From: Dendrolimus kikuchii
Taxonomy: Eukaryota > Arthropoda > Insecta > Lepidoptera > Lasiocampidae
Assembly (NCBI GenBank): GCA_019925095.2
Contig: CM034411.1
Coordinates: forward strand, 15,314,001 to 15,378,000
Reading direction: 5' to 3'
DNA: 64,000 nt
Shown here: positions 9,345 through 19,492 of the stretch, piece by piece
Layout of the letters: every line of letters starts with the position of its first letter
Position numbering within the stretch: the stretch's first letter is position 1
Program-made: the position numbers and the translations under genes
Notes under the pieces: model-generated
Databases searched by the model: none
Told to the model about the DNA's origin: nothing
The model's input: the letters and a program-made list of their open reading frames with translations, nothing else

Positions 9345-12300
9345 ATGACTTCATTTGGCATTATTTCAACATTTGATCACACGGTGCAGAGTTGGAATAC
9401 ATTTAAATGTCGGCTAACTCAATGGTTTATAGCAAATGATATTAATGTTAAAACCGATGCGGAAGGTTCTAAACGACGTGCAATATTGTTAAGCGCACTC
9501 TCTGATGGTTCTTATAAGTTAGCGGCGGATTTGGCTGTACCGCAGGACTTACAGGAAGTGGCATATGACACAATTTTAAAGTTGCTTGATGACCACTTCA
9601 CGCCGAAGCGCTACGGGTTCACAGAGCGGTACAACTTTTACGCGGCAGTGCAGCAGCCGGGTGAAACTCACACTCAGTGGGCGGCTAGACTGCGAGGACT
9701 CGCAGCCCATTGCAATTTTGGGAATGTAGAAGAAGCATTACGGGATAAGTTTGTAATGGGTATTATGGCCGGGCCAGAACGTGAAAAATTATTTTCACAA
9801 GACATCAAAGAGCTTACGTTGTCAAAGGCAATCGATCTCGCTGAAAATGTGCGATCTGCGAGGACTGCTGCAGCAGTAGCAGCTCCAGTGAGCCAACAGG
9901 ATATCTTCAAAATTGTTAATAACCAAAAGTCTACGGCAGTTTGCGCTGTATGCGGGCGGAAAAATCATAGTACTACAGAATGTCGTTTTTCTAAATATAC
10001 TTGTAAAAAGTGCAAAACAAAGGGTCATCTCCAAAAAATGTGTAAAAATGTAAATTACGTCGCGGCCAGGGATACGTGTGAGAATGATGACGATGGTAAG
10101 TGTTTCAATATTAAAACAATACACGGAGAACCAATGACTGAATGGATTATAATTAACGGATTAAGTTTACAATTTGAAATTGACAGCGGTGCTTCTGTAA
10201 GTGTGATAAGTGATGTTACATATAAAAAATATTTTAATAAAATTCCTCTTTCATCCCAGACTAAAGGCCCTTTATATTCTTATTCGGGCGCAGGCTTAGA
10301 CTGTATAGGGGTTGTTGCGTTACCTGTTACTTACAATGGGATATCACACGAAATTAACTTTCATGTTATTAGTAGGGGCGGTCCGCCACTTCTTGGTAGA
10401 GATTTTATGTCTCTTTTCAAATTACAGTTGTCTCCTGTTAGTTTTATTAACTTTCAGAACGACATTTTAAGTCAATTCCAATTGTTATATCCTGATTTAT
10501 TTTCAGCTAATTTAGGTTGTTTTAACAAGTATGAAGTCAAACTTCAAACTAAGAAAGGGTCAAAGCCGATATTCTTTAAGGCGAGGCCAATAGCATTCGC
10601 CTTACGCGAAAAGGTAAGCAATGAGATTGACAGGTTGGTCAATTTAGGGGTACTGGTCCCGGTAGAGCACTCGGAGTACGCATCTCCAGTTGTTCCGATA
10701 TTGAAACGAGACGGATCTGTTCGTTTATGCGCTGATTTCTCTGTAACAATAAATAAGCAACTAGTAGTCGAACAGTATCCATTACCGACTGTCCACGAGT
10801 TGTTCTCTAAACTACATGGCGGCCAGCAGTTTTCTAAACTTGATTTATCTATGGCCTACAATCAACTTAAATTAGACTATGCTTCTCAAGATCTGACCTG
10901 TATCAATACACATCGCGGATTGTTTAAATACACTCGTCTTGTTTTCGGGTTAACTAATGCACCAGCCATTTTTCAACGAGCAATGGAAAGGTTGTTAAAT
11001 GGTATAGATGGCGTGTTATGTTTATTAGACGACGTTTTGATAACTGCTGAAAATAGGGAATCCCATTTGAATAAATTGTATTTGGTTCTGCAACGTTTGC
11101 AAGACGCAGGTTTAACTTTACAAAAAAGTAAATGTGAATTTTTCAAAGACCAAATAAATTATTTGGGTTATGTTATAGACAAATCAGGACTTAAAAAATC
11201 ACCTGAAAAAGTAAAAGCAATTGTGAATGCGCCGTTACCTAATAATGTAAACCAGTTACAATCATTTTTAGGATTAGTAAATTATTACAGGAATTTTGTT
11301 GCAAATGCGTCGAGCATTCTTACTCCTTTATTTGATCTTTTAAAAAAGGGTACTAAATGGCAATGGCATGATGAGCATAATAAAGCTTTTGTAAGTATTA
11401 AAGAGATGCTTTCATCAGAACAAATCTTGGCACACTTTAACCCAAATGCAAAGATAATTCTTACCGTTGATGCTTCTCCTACCGGCTTAGGCGCAATTCT
11501 ATCTCAGATAGAAGGAAATGGCCCAGAGAGACCTATTTCATTTGCGTCACGTACGCTTAATGCAGCAGAAAAACGTTACTCTCAGATTCAAAAAGAAGCT
11601 ACAGCTATCATATTTGGTGTACGTCGATTTCACCAATATCTTTATGGTCGTTCAATTCCATTTATTTTACGCACAGATCATAAGCCTCTTATATCAATAT
11701 TTGGTCGTTTTAAAGGAATTCCAGAAGTTTCTGCAAATCGCCTTCAAAGGTACGCTATTTTCTTGAATGCATATAATTATACAATTGAGTACATTCGGGG
11801 TAAAGTTAATAGTGCAGATTTTTTATCTCGAGCTAGTTTAATAGAATCACCACCGAACTTAAGTTCCGATTCTTCCTATAACACAAATCAATTTCTCGAT
11901 GTTAGTGAAGTTGCGGATCGTGCAACTTACATCAATTTTGTAGTAGATGGTGGTTTACCTGTCACCTTGAAAATTTTACAAGAGGAAACGAAACAGGATA
12001 CTGTCTTAACTAAAGTAATAGGGTTTGTTCTTAGCGGTTGGCCAAATAAGGTGACAGATTTAGATCTTAAACCATATCATTTATGCAAAACGCAACTTTC
12101 TTTAGAAGATGGCTGCCTAATGAGAGGGCATAAGGTAGTTTTACCTAAGAGTTTACGATTAAAAATTTTGAATGAATTACATAATTCTCATCTAGGCATA
12201 GTGAAAACTAAGGCAGAAGCACGTTCCAGGTTCTGGTTTCCAGGTATAGACAAAGTTTTAGAAAATATGATTGGTTCATGCAATGTTTGTATGCAACTAA

Positions 12301-13334
12301 GGTCTACTCCTTCCAGTGCACCACTTGCTCCATGGCCTTTTCCATCTGGTCCCTTTATCCGTCTTCATTTAGACTTTTTGGGTCCAATAAATGGTCAAAC
12401 ATATTTAGTTATTGTTGACGCTTTTACGAAGTGGGTGGAAGTTTATGAAATGTTTACTTCTGCTACTTCTACGACTGTGTTAGATAAGTTACACGATTTT
12501 ATTGCTCGTTTTGGTTTACCGGAGACTATAGTATCTGACAATGGTACAGCTTTTACGTCATCCGAATTCAATCAATTTTGTATTTTAAACGGAATTTCTC
12601 AGGTTACCTCACCAGCATATTGTCCATCTAGCAATGGGCAGGCAGAAAGTTTTGTAAAGATAGTTAAGAAAGGAATTAAAACTAGCATTCTTTCTGCTAA
12701 AGACACAGCGGAAAAAAGGATTAGGCTTCAGAAATATCTTTTTGACTATAGAAACTCTATTCATTCAGTCACTGGGTTTTCGCCAGCGCAATTGGTTTTT
12801 GGACGAAAGTTAAGGTCGCGATTGGATTTATTAAATAAAAATACATTGGTATCGCCAGTCTCACACGAATCCCTAGCAGACTATGTTAAGTGTAAACAGT
12901 CTTTGCAGTGTAAGAATTATAAAGGAAATAACCATCGAATTTTCGAACGTGATGATAAAGTATTATATAAAAGGTATATTGGAAATAATAAATTTAAATG
13001 GTTACAAGGATTGATTATAAAAAAACTAGGAAAAGTTACATACCTTGTTAAGGACATTAATACTGCGAATATTGTGAAAAAACATACAAATCAATTAATT
13101 AAAAACAGGAATAGGTGCTCAAGCACAGACAGACTTCGTTCATACGAATTGATTGATGATATTAATCTACAGAGTGAACCAAATGTGACTGATACAAGGG
13201 GGGAAGAGAGAAATATGTTAGAAAGTTCTCAAAGTGTACCAGATACCCCTCTACCATCTGGGAGTACAAGTACTAGACAGTTACGTGACATTCCTAGAAT
13301 AGACTATAAGTCGTTACATAGAGGTTATTTTTAA
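9345..13334 (+). CDS. Gag-Pol polyprotein (1329 aa)
   Basis: Single frame carrying all retrotransposon functions. About residues 1-190: Gag capsid-like region. About 198-235: two CX2CX4HX4C zinc knuckles (CAVCGRKNHSTTEC and CKKCKTKGHLQKMC) that bind RNA. About 278-350: aspartic protease with DSGAS and a later LLGRDF. About 410-600: reverse transcriptase with FSKLDLSMAYNQLKL, FGLTNAPAIFQRAM and catalytic CLLDDVLIT, where the usual aromatic of YxDD is leucine. About 705-790: RNase H with TVDASPTGLGAIL and TDHKPL. About 940-1200: integrase with the HHCC zinc site (LHNSHLG, CNVC) and D,D,E residues in LHLDFLGP, VSDNGTAF and NGQAESF. No chromodomain or envelope is seen. The start ATG is the first after the LTR and lies in the context aaaATGa. 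No frameshift between Gag and Pol, so the proteins would be made in equal ratio unless regulated otherwise. Confidence 0.95.
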   Translation: MTSFGIISTFDHTVQSWNTFKCRLTQWFIANDINVKTDAEGSKRRAILLSALSDGSYKLAADLAVPQDLQEVAYDTILKLLDDHFTPKRYGFTERYNFYAAVQQPGETHTQWAARLRGLAAHCNFGNVEEALRDKFVMGIMAGPEREKLFSQDIKELTLSKAIDLAENVRSARTAAAVAAPVSQQDIFKIVNNQKSTAVCAVCGRKNHSTTECRFSKYTCKKCKTKGHLQKMCKNVNYVAARDTCENDDDGKCFNIKTIHGEPMTEWIIINGLSLQFEIDSGASVSVISDVTYKKYFNKIPLSSQTKGPLYSYSGAGLDCIGVVALPVTYNGISHEINFHVISRGGPPLLGRDFMSLFKLQLSPVSFINFQNDILSQFQLLYPDLFSANLGCFNKYEVKLQTKKGSKPIFFKARPIAFALREKVSNEIDRLVNLGVLVPVEHSEYASPVVPILKRDGSVRLCADFSVTINKQLVVEQYPLPTVHELFSKLHGGQQFSKLDLSMAYNQLKLDYASQDLTCINTHRGLFKYTRLVFGLTNAPAIFQRAMERLLNGIDGVLCLLDDVLITAENRESHLNKLYLVLQRLQDAGLTLQKSKCEFFKDQINYLGYVIDKSGLKKSPEKVKAIVNAPLPNNVNQLQSFLGLVNYYRNFVANASSILTPLFDLLKKGTKWQWHDEHNKAFVSIKEMLSSEQILAHFNPNAKIILTVDASPTGLGAILSQIEGNGPERPISFASRTLNAAEKRYSQIQKEATAIIFGVRRFHQYLYGRSIPFILRTDHKPLISIFGRFKGIPEVSANRLQRYAIFLNAYNYTIEYIRGKVNSADFLSRASLIESPPNLSSDSSYNTNQFLDVSEVADRATYINFVVDGGLPVTLKILQEETKQDTVLTKVIGFVLSGWPNKVTDLDLKPYHLCKTQLSLEDGCLMRGHKVVLPKSLRLKILNELHNSHLGIVKTKAEARSRFWFPGIDKVLENMIGSCNVCMQLRSTPSSAPLAPWPFPSGPFIRLHLDFLGPINGQTYLVIVDAFTKWVEVYEMFTSATSTTVLDKLHDFIARFGLPETIVSDNGTAFTSSEFNQFCILNGISQVTSPAYCPSSNGQAESFVKIVKKGIKTSILSAKDTAEKRIRLQKYLFDYRNSIHSVTGFSPAQLVFGRKLRSRLDLLNKNTLVSPVSHESLADYVKCKQSLQCKNYKGNNHRIFERDDKVLYKRYIGNNKFKWLQGLIIKKLGKVTYLVKDINTANIVKKHTNQLIKNRNRCSSTDRLRSYELIDDINLQSEPNVTDTRGEERNMLESSQSVPDTPLPSGSTSTRQLRDIPRIDYKSLHRGYF

Positions 13335-13365
13335 GTTTATTTTGTTTTCGGCTATTTGTTAAAAT

Positions 13366-13375
13366 AAGAGGGAGA
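13366..13375 (+). promoter_or_regulatory. polypurine tract
   Basis: AAGAGGGAGA lies directly before the 3' LTR, the expected place for plus-strand DNA priming. Confidence 0.85.
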
Positions 13376-13475
13376 TGTTGTGTATCTGTGCAGACTACAA
13401 GTCCCGCGCTTTTTAAAAAAAGTAAATCAGTACGAATGCAACTAGTGTAGTTTTATTTATTCCGCATATTTAATA
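13376..13475 (+). repeat. 3' LTR (100 bp) of Gypsy element
   Basis: Direct repeat of 9215-9314 with one difference, followed by GTTAT (13476-13480). Confidence 0.95.
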
Positions 13476-13524
13476 GTTATTTTTTGCAAACAGGCATACG
13501 ACCCACGTAAGCACTCGTGTAGAT

Positions 13525-13984
13525 TAGAGTGGCGCAAAAAACCCAATTTATTTTTTTGAGTCTCGAGTGTAAATGTTTGTTTTTGATGTGTTAAGAATTC
13601 GCTCCAAAGGACAGCTCAAAAAAAAAATTAAGAGGTCACTCCAAATTTTTAAGATTTCAAATATCGCCAAAAACTGATTTTTTTAATTCAATTTTTTTCT
13701 CTCCTTATGGTATAATTTTATAGACCAACGTTTCTGAAAATTTCACTTCAAAATTTGAATTCTAAAAGGTCGCTAATAATTTTTGAAAATTTACTAGTGC
13801 ATTACTTTATACCGTAACGAGAAAAAAAATAGTTTTTGGCAATTTTTGTAATCTTAAAAAATTTAGAGCGACCTCTTAAAAATATTTATTTGAGCTGTCC
13901 TTTGGAGGGAATTCTTTAAACATCAAAATGTAACATTTTTTCACTCAAGACTCAAAAAATGTCGGTTTTTTTGCGCCACCCTAG
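13525..13984. mobile_element. foldback MITE with long inverted arms
   Basis: Left end tagagtggcgcaaaaaac and right end, reversed, ctagggtggcgcaaaaaaac. Inverted similarity continues inward: ccaaaggacagctcaaa, ttaagaggtc.ctc, gccaaaaact and tatggtata/tacggtata appear on both arms, about 200 bp each. No coding sequence. It starts about 45 bp after the Gypsy element. Confidence 0.75.
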
Positions 13985-14034
13985 TGTACATGATGCCGCC
14001 GCCGCACCGCCACCGTACCTCTAGATAGATAACA

Positions 14035-14150
14035 CTTTAATGTACACCACGACAGAAAACTTACAAACTAGTATTATTCTAATTGTACAAAGGGCGGTCT
14101 TATCGCTAAAAAGCGATATCTTCTAGACAACCCGTGGCAGGAATATTGCT
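14035..14150 (-). mobile_element. LINE 3'-UTR end (ggttgtctggaag family), copy 2
   Basis: Minus strand shows gggttgtctagaagatatcg, ctttttagcgataagaccgc and a following AT-rich end. Same family as 7795-7918 and 19198-19330. Confidence 0.55.
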
Positions 14151-14214
14151 GATTAGGAGCGGCGATGGTGATATACATAATTATTGTACGATTATTTACA
14201 TTTTAATTTACTCT

Positions 14215-14578
14215 TTTTTTTTAAGACGCGGGAAGTGCTATTTACGCACAATACTGGGTCCTTTGCAAGGGATTAGACCATAGTTGATTTTGAAGGCTTT
14301 CCCCTTTGTTAAAGGGCAACCGGAACACTAATCAAGCCAGCTTGTGTGGAGACTCAGAGAAGTTGCACGGGCAACAGCCACTACCCACTAAAACCACTCT
14401 CCTCCCATGTGCCCTGCGCCTTTTATGTAGGAAAGGCTGAGACTTAGAACGTAGTTACGCCCAGTCCGATCCAGCGCAAAAAGTGCCTGAATGTGCCCCG
14501 GGAATCAGAACACATTCACTTCGTCAGCAGGGGTGATGAATCCTTTGCTCCCTTAATAGCTAAAGGCGCCCGATTTTT
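14215..14578 (-). mobile_element. poly(A) retroposon (R1-like 3'-UTR type), with target duplication
   Basis: The 14-bp word TTTTAATTTACTCT stands at 14201-14214 and 14579-14592, so the insertion is exactly delimited. On the minus strand the element runs from ggcgcctttagc through ggatcggactgggcgtaact, cagcctttcc, gggaggagagtggttttagtg, gtgcaacttctc to gtgcgtaaatagcacttccc and a poly(A). Relatives are at 58948-59150 (minus) and 54575-54921 (plus). No protein; the ggttttagtgggta word is also in the R1-like 3' UTR at 34730. Confidence 0.85.
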
Positions 14579-14796
14579 TTTTAATTTACTCTACGCTGTG
14601 TACAGACGACGGATGAAGCCTACCACCGCGCCGCTGACCGCCAGTATTTCATTTTAGTAGTCCATCACCAATGTACACGTGCTTTATTTTTTAATAATTT
14701 TCAATACATATAGTAAGCAAACACTACTTTTGTTTTCGTTAAATTGGATATGTCCGTGCGACAGCGGCACGTGTGATTTGCATAGCTAGCCATGTA

Positions 14797-15658
14797 TCTA
14801 TACTTATTAATATTATAAAGAGGTAAAGTTTGTGCCGTTGTAGGGGGTAATCTCCGAAACTACTGAACCGATTAAAAAAATTCTATCACTGTTGGCAAGC
14901 TACACTATCCCCGGTTGACATAGGCTATATTATATTTTCAAAAAAATTGGGGATCCTTAATAAAACTCCAATAGTGTAACCCAAGGTGTAAAAAAATTAT
15001 CAAAAATCGCGTGCGCTGCGAAAACTATTGATGATAGAATAAAATAATGTACTACGTCTTTGCAGAACACAGCATTATTTATAAAAAGTGTCGCGACAGC
15101 ATATGTCTAACTATTATAGTTATACCACGATAAGTGTTCTTTTATTTTAAAAATTTAATTAAAATGCCCCCGCAACAAAATGTTCTTTATTTGTATCTTG
15201 GTATTCATCCTTATCAAAATAAATTACTTAATTTTCAAGACTGCTTCAATACCTTTATATAAATTTTGAATTATTCAATTCGGACATTCCATTAGAAAGA
15301 TATCACGAGTTTAAAAATGTAAGTATTAGAAAAAAGTTGCGTGGTCGCCGCGCACCCTAATCGGCTAGATAGGCTTATGCGATGTAGGCGTCACTGGGGT
15401 ACGGGCAGTACGGGAGGGGAAATATTCTGAATTCGCTTAGTAGGTAATTAAACTCTACAAAAAATAAAGAGGTAAAGTTTGTGAGTTTGTGACGTGGTAG
15501 GGGGTAATCTCTGGATCTACTAAACCGATTTTGAAAATTCTTTTACCAGTGGAAAGCTACATTATTCCTGAGTGACATAGGGTATATTTGATTGTGATTA
15601 ATAATAAGTATTTTTAAATTTTTTCTGATGCCCAGCGAAGTGGGTACGGGTCAGCTAG
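14797..15658 (+). mobile_element. non-autonomous Helitron(s)
   Basis: Begins with TC (A|TCTATACTTATTAATATT), the typical Helitron 5' end, and ends in a hairpin (cccagcgaagtgggtacggg) then tcagCTAG before T at 15659. A second 5'-like start (aaagaggtaaagtttgtg with tagggggtaatctc) occurs at about 15466, so two related copies may be joined or nested. No Rep-helicase coding. Confidence 0.7.
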
Positions 15659-15739
15659 TTACTAATAACAACATTGACATTGCAAAATTAAGCAGCGGCG
15701 GCGACGCGGCGGAGGCAGCGTGTACATGAGCACTCTTGG

Positions 15740-15905
15740 AAAGTGGTTACCGTCGCCTATAGACGTTTACAACACCATGGGACGAAGCCAACGCATTAAC
15801 AACCTTTAGGTTGGGACAAAAGGGATATGATAGGGCAGGGGGAAGTAGACTATCGAAACTTTCATTATCGTGCTGTTATGGGGAACTGGGATAACTCCTT
15901 TTTAA
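15740..15905 (-). repeat. SINE-like family 2 fragment
   Basis: ggttaccgtcgcctatagac and caacacca correspond to the 3' part of family 2 (compare 23480-23530), in minus orientation. The rest is diverged. Confidence 0.45.
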
Positions 15906-15914
15906 AAATAAAAA

Positions 15915-16352
15915 AAACCGACTTCAAAAGCTAAAAAACTAAAAAGTATAAAATAACTTATTTCTAAAGCTATTATTATTAATATATATTATTTAAAACA
16001 TCTTGAAGTCGGTGCTTAGTAATTTTCAAAATATAGTAATTTTTATGAGTTGTTACTTTTTAGTGTCTAGGTATGTATGGGTAGACCTACGAAAGGTGCC
16101 GCGCTCCTTAAAAAATATAGGTCCCAAGAACCGGGAACAAAAAAATTTCATAAAATGAAAACTACTCGGCCAAACTATGTCAAATTTTTAAGGGACCAAA
16201 TGGAAGCTATTCCACGTCGATCAAAAAAAGAATCACGTAAATAAGATCATAAATCTCGGAGTAATCGGTGAACAAACATAAAAATAAAATAAAAAAAAGA
16301 TCCCAACGAATTGAGAACCTCCTCCTTTTTTTGAAGTCAGTTTAAAAAGGAT
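15915..16352. mobile_element. MITE with ACCGACTTCAAAA ends
   Basis: Left aaaaaccgacttcaaaagc is mirrored on the right by tttttttgaagtcagttta. Inner words (aaaaaagaatcacgtaaat, ctcggagtaatcgg, gaattgagaacctcctcc) belong to a repeat type I recall as common in Lepidoptera. No coding. Confidence 0.55.
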
Positions 16353-16455
16353 AATTAAAAGAAATCTGTTAGGTACATTTAAGAGACGATCGTTTTGGCT
16401 GGGAGCTGGATGAAGACTGGTGTGTGTCATGAAGAGGAAGCTAATATATTACGAA

Positions 16456-18012
16456 TATGCCCCCGGTTTCTATATTTTACCGACGGTTGTCTGTAATAGT
16501 AACCGATTGATTTTGAAGCTACCAATAACCGATGGTTGAGAGGGCTATACGAGCGTTTCACAAGCTCATTGTCAGTTAGAAATACTGTCGGTTATCAGTT
16601 ACCATTTCTCTCTTAAGCGTTTTGCTAACGCAACATAGTTGTAGTAGCAACACGCAACGTAATTCAATGAGTTGACGTATAACTACAAAATAAATATATT
16701 TTTAAAAGAAGTGACCTTTTGTGATATACGATTGTCATTAAAAATAAAGCTTTCAATCGATCTGCTTTAAAAATACTTGCAATTACAGAGCCATTTTATA
16801 TGAATTTTACATGAACAAAACGCAGTAATGTAAATAACATATAAACTTTTTAAATAATAATTGTTCCAATGTCATTGGATTTGTTGTAAAAAAAAAGATG
16901 AAACAGTGTTGTCACTTCAGAATTTTTTCGCTAGTTATAGGGATTTGTGGTTTTCTATCGCAATTTTGTTTTAAATAAGTTAAGGCTAAAAACAACGGTT
17001 TTTGTGGTTTTATCAGGTTATCGCAGGTGAAGCTCAAGAATAACAAAAAACTGTAGTCTTATTTAATGACTTTGGAACCTTTGACCTTGTTATTAGAAAG
17101 GTGGCATTAACCATATATGTTTTATCTGTGCTGGCAACAACTGAGAACTGAGAACTTTGTTGTTATATATATTTGTCGACGAAAATTACGAAAACGACAT
17201 CACAAAAAACAAAACCTATCCTGAATTCTGGGATAAACTACATAAATCTATCCCAAATTCTATCTTTTTTCCGGAATGAAAAGTATCCTATGTCTCTACT
17301 AGATATTGAACTTATTTATATACCAAGTTTCAGCCAAATCGGTCCAATAGTTTTCAATGAAAGCATGACACGAAAACAGAAAAATATACTTTTGTCCCCG
17401 AAACTATGCCATTTTTCGGGATAAAAAGTATTCTATGTTCATCCTCGGCGTCAAAAAAGTATGTATATATACTGAGTTTCAGCCAAAACGGTCCAGTAGT
17501 TTTTCCGTGAAAGGGTAACAGATAGATAGACAAAGTTACTATCGCATTTATAATATTAATAGGGATGAATAGTGAAGTAATACTGGAATTGAAATTAGAA
17601 CTGTTAAAGACAGAAATAGCATATTTTAACGATATAAATAAGAATTAAATCCAAGTTAAAAGAAGAAGTAAAAAATTAGAGTTTCATTTAATTTAAAATC
17701 ACCTATTTATAATGACAAATAAACTGGCAACCTCGATAAACAAACAAAACTGGCCGAAATCGGGTGGTAATAAAATTCCTACGAATAGTAATGTTGACAA
17801 CCAGCGGTTATAATATAGAAACACTTCAGCTGTCGCTTCCATACAAAAAGTCTACCGATCGGTTAGAAAATCCCTCCCATCGGTAGTTGGTACTTTCATG
17901 AGTAACTAGCTACGAACAGTTCATTATAGAAACATCAGTAGAGTTACCAGGCGGTAATATTCTAACCGTCGGTATCAAAAGCGAATCGTTTTTGTAATAC
18001 TGAAACCGGGCA
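16456..18012. mobile_element. 1.56-kb non-autonomous DNA element with inverted ends
   Basis: Left end tatgcccccggtttctatat and right end, reversed, tatgcccggtttcagtat; both sides carry taccgacggtta/t and related ..accgatggttg.. motifs further in. Interior is AT-rich, with a second repeat at about 17430-17570 (gagtttcagccaaaacggtc, then gtgaaagggtaacagatag) that itself ends in a microsatellite-like taatattaatagggatg. No transposase frame. It may be composite. Confidence 0.5.
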
Positions 18013-18174
18013 TAAACGGAATAGGTGTGAGGTCGACCGAATGGAGTGCGTAGAATATCTATAACAGAGCGAAACATGGTTAGCTCAAGGATAATTGTTT
18101 TACGCTGATATTCTGTGTGAGCGTGGTATCACATCGATCAAGCCTTATGCTATATAATACTGTTACTTTCTTGG

Positions 18175-18595
18175 TAGGGTTTCATCTACGTAATGTTACA
18201 GATACAGGCCGTTTCATGCAGAGATGGCGATAGGTTTAATGCGTTATTTGAGATGCAACATTATTAACAACGACGCCCAAAATGCTCCGTTAGCCGTTCC
18301 ACAAGGCGACCGCGGTCGTTGTGGTCGTGGCAAAAACGTCACTAATGACGTCATCGTTTTCGATCACAACGCTCAAAACACCCCATGTCAAGAGGTGGGT
18401 CGATCAACCGTTCCACTTGGGTTTACGATTGTAACGCTGGTAAGCAAGTGGAACGGGAAAAATCGCGGTTGTGAGTGTAGCCACACTGTTCAAGCTGTTC
18501 AATTATGGAACATGCTTCCACTAGAACTGAGACAAGCCCAATCAGTATCCTCCTTCAATAGACTTGTTAATGATTACTATCATAAAGTATAATGT
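18175..18595 (+). pseudogene. repeat with LINE C-terminus-like frame
   Basis: A 122-codon open frame (18224-18592) ends in VQLWNMLPLELRQAQSVSSF NRLVNDYY, which resembles the C-terminal W.LP..IR.A.S...F motif of CR1/Jockey-type LINE proteins. The first 90 bp (gtttcatctacgtaatgtta, gcgttatttgagatgcaaca) recur at 55385-55475. The middle of the frame has no recognised domain. I read it as a retroelement relic rather than a host gene. Confidence 0.4.
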
Positions 18596-18604
18596 ATTGG
18601 TACG

Positions 18605-19050
18605 AGTGCGGGACTCGAATTAAAAATGCCGTTGGAATTACTATAGAATTTATAAGAACTATACAAACACGTATAACACAGGTACAAATATAACTGGACA
18701 CAACCAGTACAAACTGCACGATTCAATAACACGCGCAAAGTCCGTCACTATTAGCTCATCGAATGTACACGTCTTGATCGTATCGTAATCTTCGCTTGAT
18801 TTGATTGCCTCACCCTTCCGTTCGGGCATTCCTTTTATTCTGTACAAATACAATATGCCTCGACGCAAAAAAAAATATCTAAGAATTAGTTCGACACACC
18901 TGCCTAATGACTGCCATAAAACAAGTACAATAACAATAGAATGTTTTTCTTAATTACAAATTTTAAACACAAAGTAAATAAAAGAAGTCCAAATGTGGGA
19001 ATGGTAATAAACTAGGTTTAAGGCAGGCAGAGGTGCATTCACTTTTTGTC
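18605..19050 (-). repeat. solo-LTR-like repeat, copy 3
   Basis: Closest to the copy at 6333-6775, same orientation: both have, on the plus strand, gactcgaattaaaa.tgccg, acacgtataacacaggtac, ..gtccgtcact, and outer ttaattacaaattttaaaca, aagaagtccaaatg. No internal retroelement part. Confidence 0.5.
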
Positions 19051-19197
19051 GGTATGTAACATTATGTAGGTATGTTTATATTTTTAATACATGTATATAT
19101 ATACTATGTTTTTATTTATTTATATAATAATATGTATTAAAAAAAATACTACAATATTTTGCAACTAAACCCTGCCTTAGCTTTTATGTCATTTCAC

Positions 19198-19330
19198 TCT
19201 CCATCCCAAGGTTGTCTAGAAGATATCGCTGCCAGCGATAAGGCCGCCATTTGTATTTAATTCTAAACTGTTTTTGTATATTGTTTCATAAATTTTATTG
19301 TAAAATAAAGTATATACTATTCTATTCTAC
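19198..19330 (+). mobile_element. LINE 3'-UTR end (ggttgtctggaag family), copy 3
   Basis: aaggttgtctagaagatatc, gcgataaggccgccatttgt, then AATAAAG-like taaaataaagtatatac and an attct repeat tail. The order (body, poly(A)-like signal, simple tail) is that of a LINE 3' end. Confidence 0.6.
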
Positions 19331-19492
19331 GTGTTGCTCTCATGGTTAGTTACTTGAATTAATTTCACTTTCGCTAGATGGCGTTACTTAAATTAAAAAT
19401 TAAGGTCGAAGTTTTAAGAATTATAACATGCCCCCTTCATGACATACAGATCCCTGTATTAACACGAGTGAAGCCATAGGCAAAAGCTAGTA
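19331..19492 (+). mobile_element. Helitron-like 3' end
   Basis: Ends gccataggcaaaagCTAGT near 19478-19491, like 2515-2537. The 5' part shares gtgttgctctcat and gatggcgttac with 2795-2850. Confidence 0.4.

Larger units (their letters stand above)
9215..13475 (+). mobile_element. complete Ty3/Gypsy LTR retrotransposon
   Basis: A full element of 4261 bp: two 100-bp LTRs differing at one base, GTTAT duplication on both sides, primer-binding site, one open Gag-Pol frame and a polypurine tract. Only about 30 bp separate the 5' LTR from the ATG and 41 bp the stop from the 3' LTR, so it is very compact. Intact frame and near-identical LTRs point to a young insertion. Gag with two zinc knuckles, the domain order PR-RT-RNase H-IN, and absence of an envelope frame place it in Ty3/Gypsy; the tRNA-Ser-type primer site would fit the Mag lineage, but that clade call is tentative. 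Confidence 0.95.

Noticed and set aside
9674..10124. Minus-strand frames over gag
   Set aside because: They are opposite the intact Gag-Pol frame, with no independent evidence.
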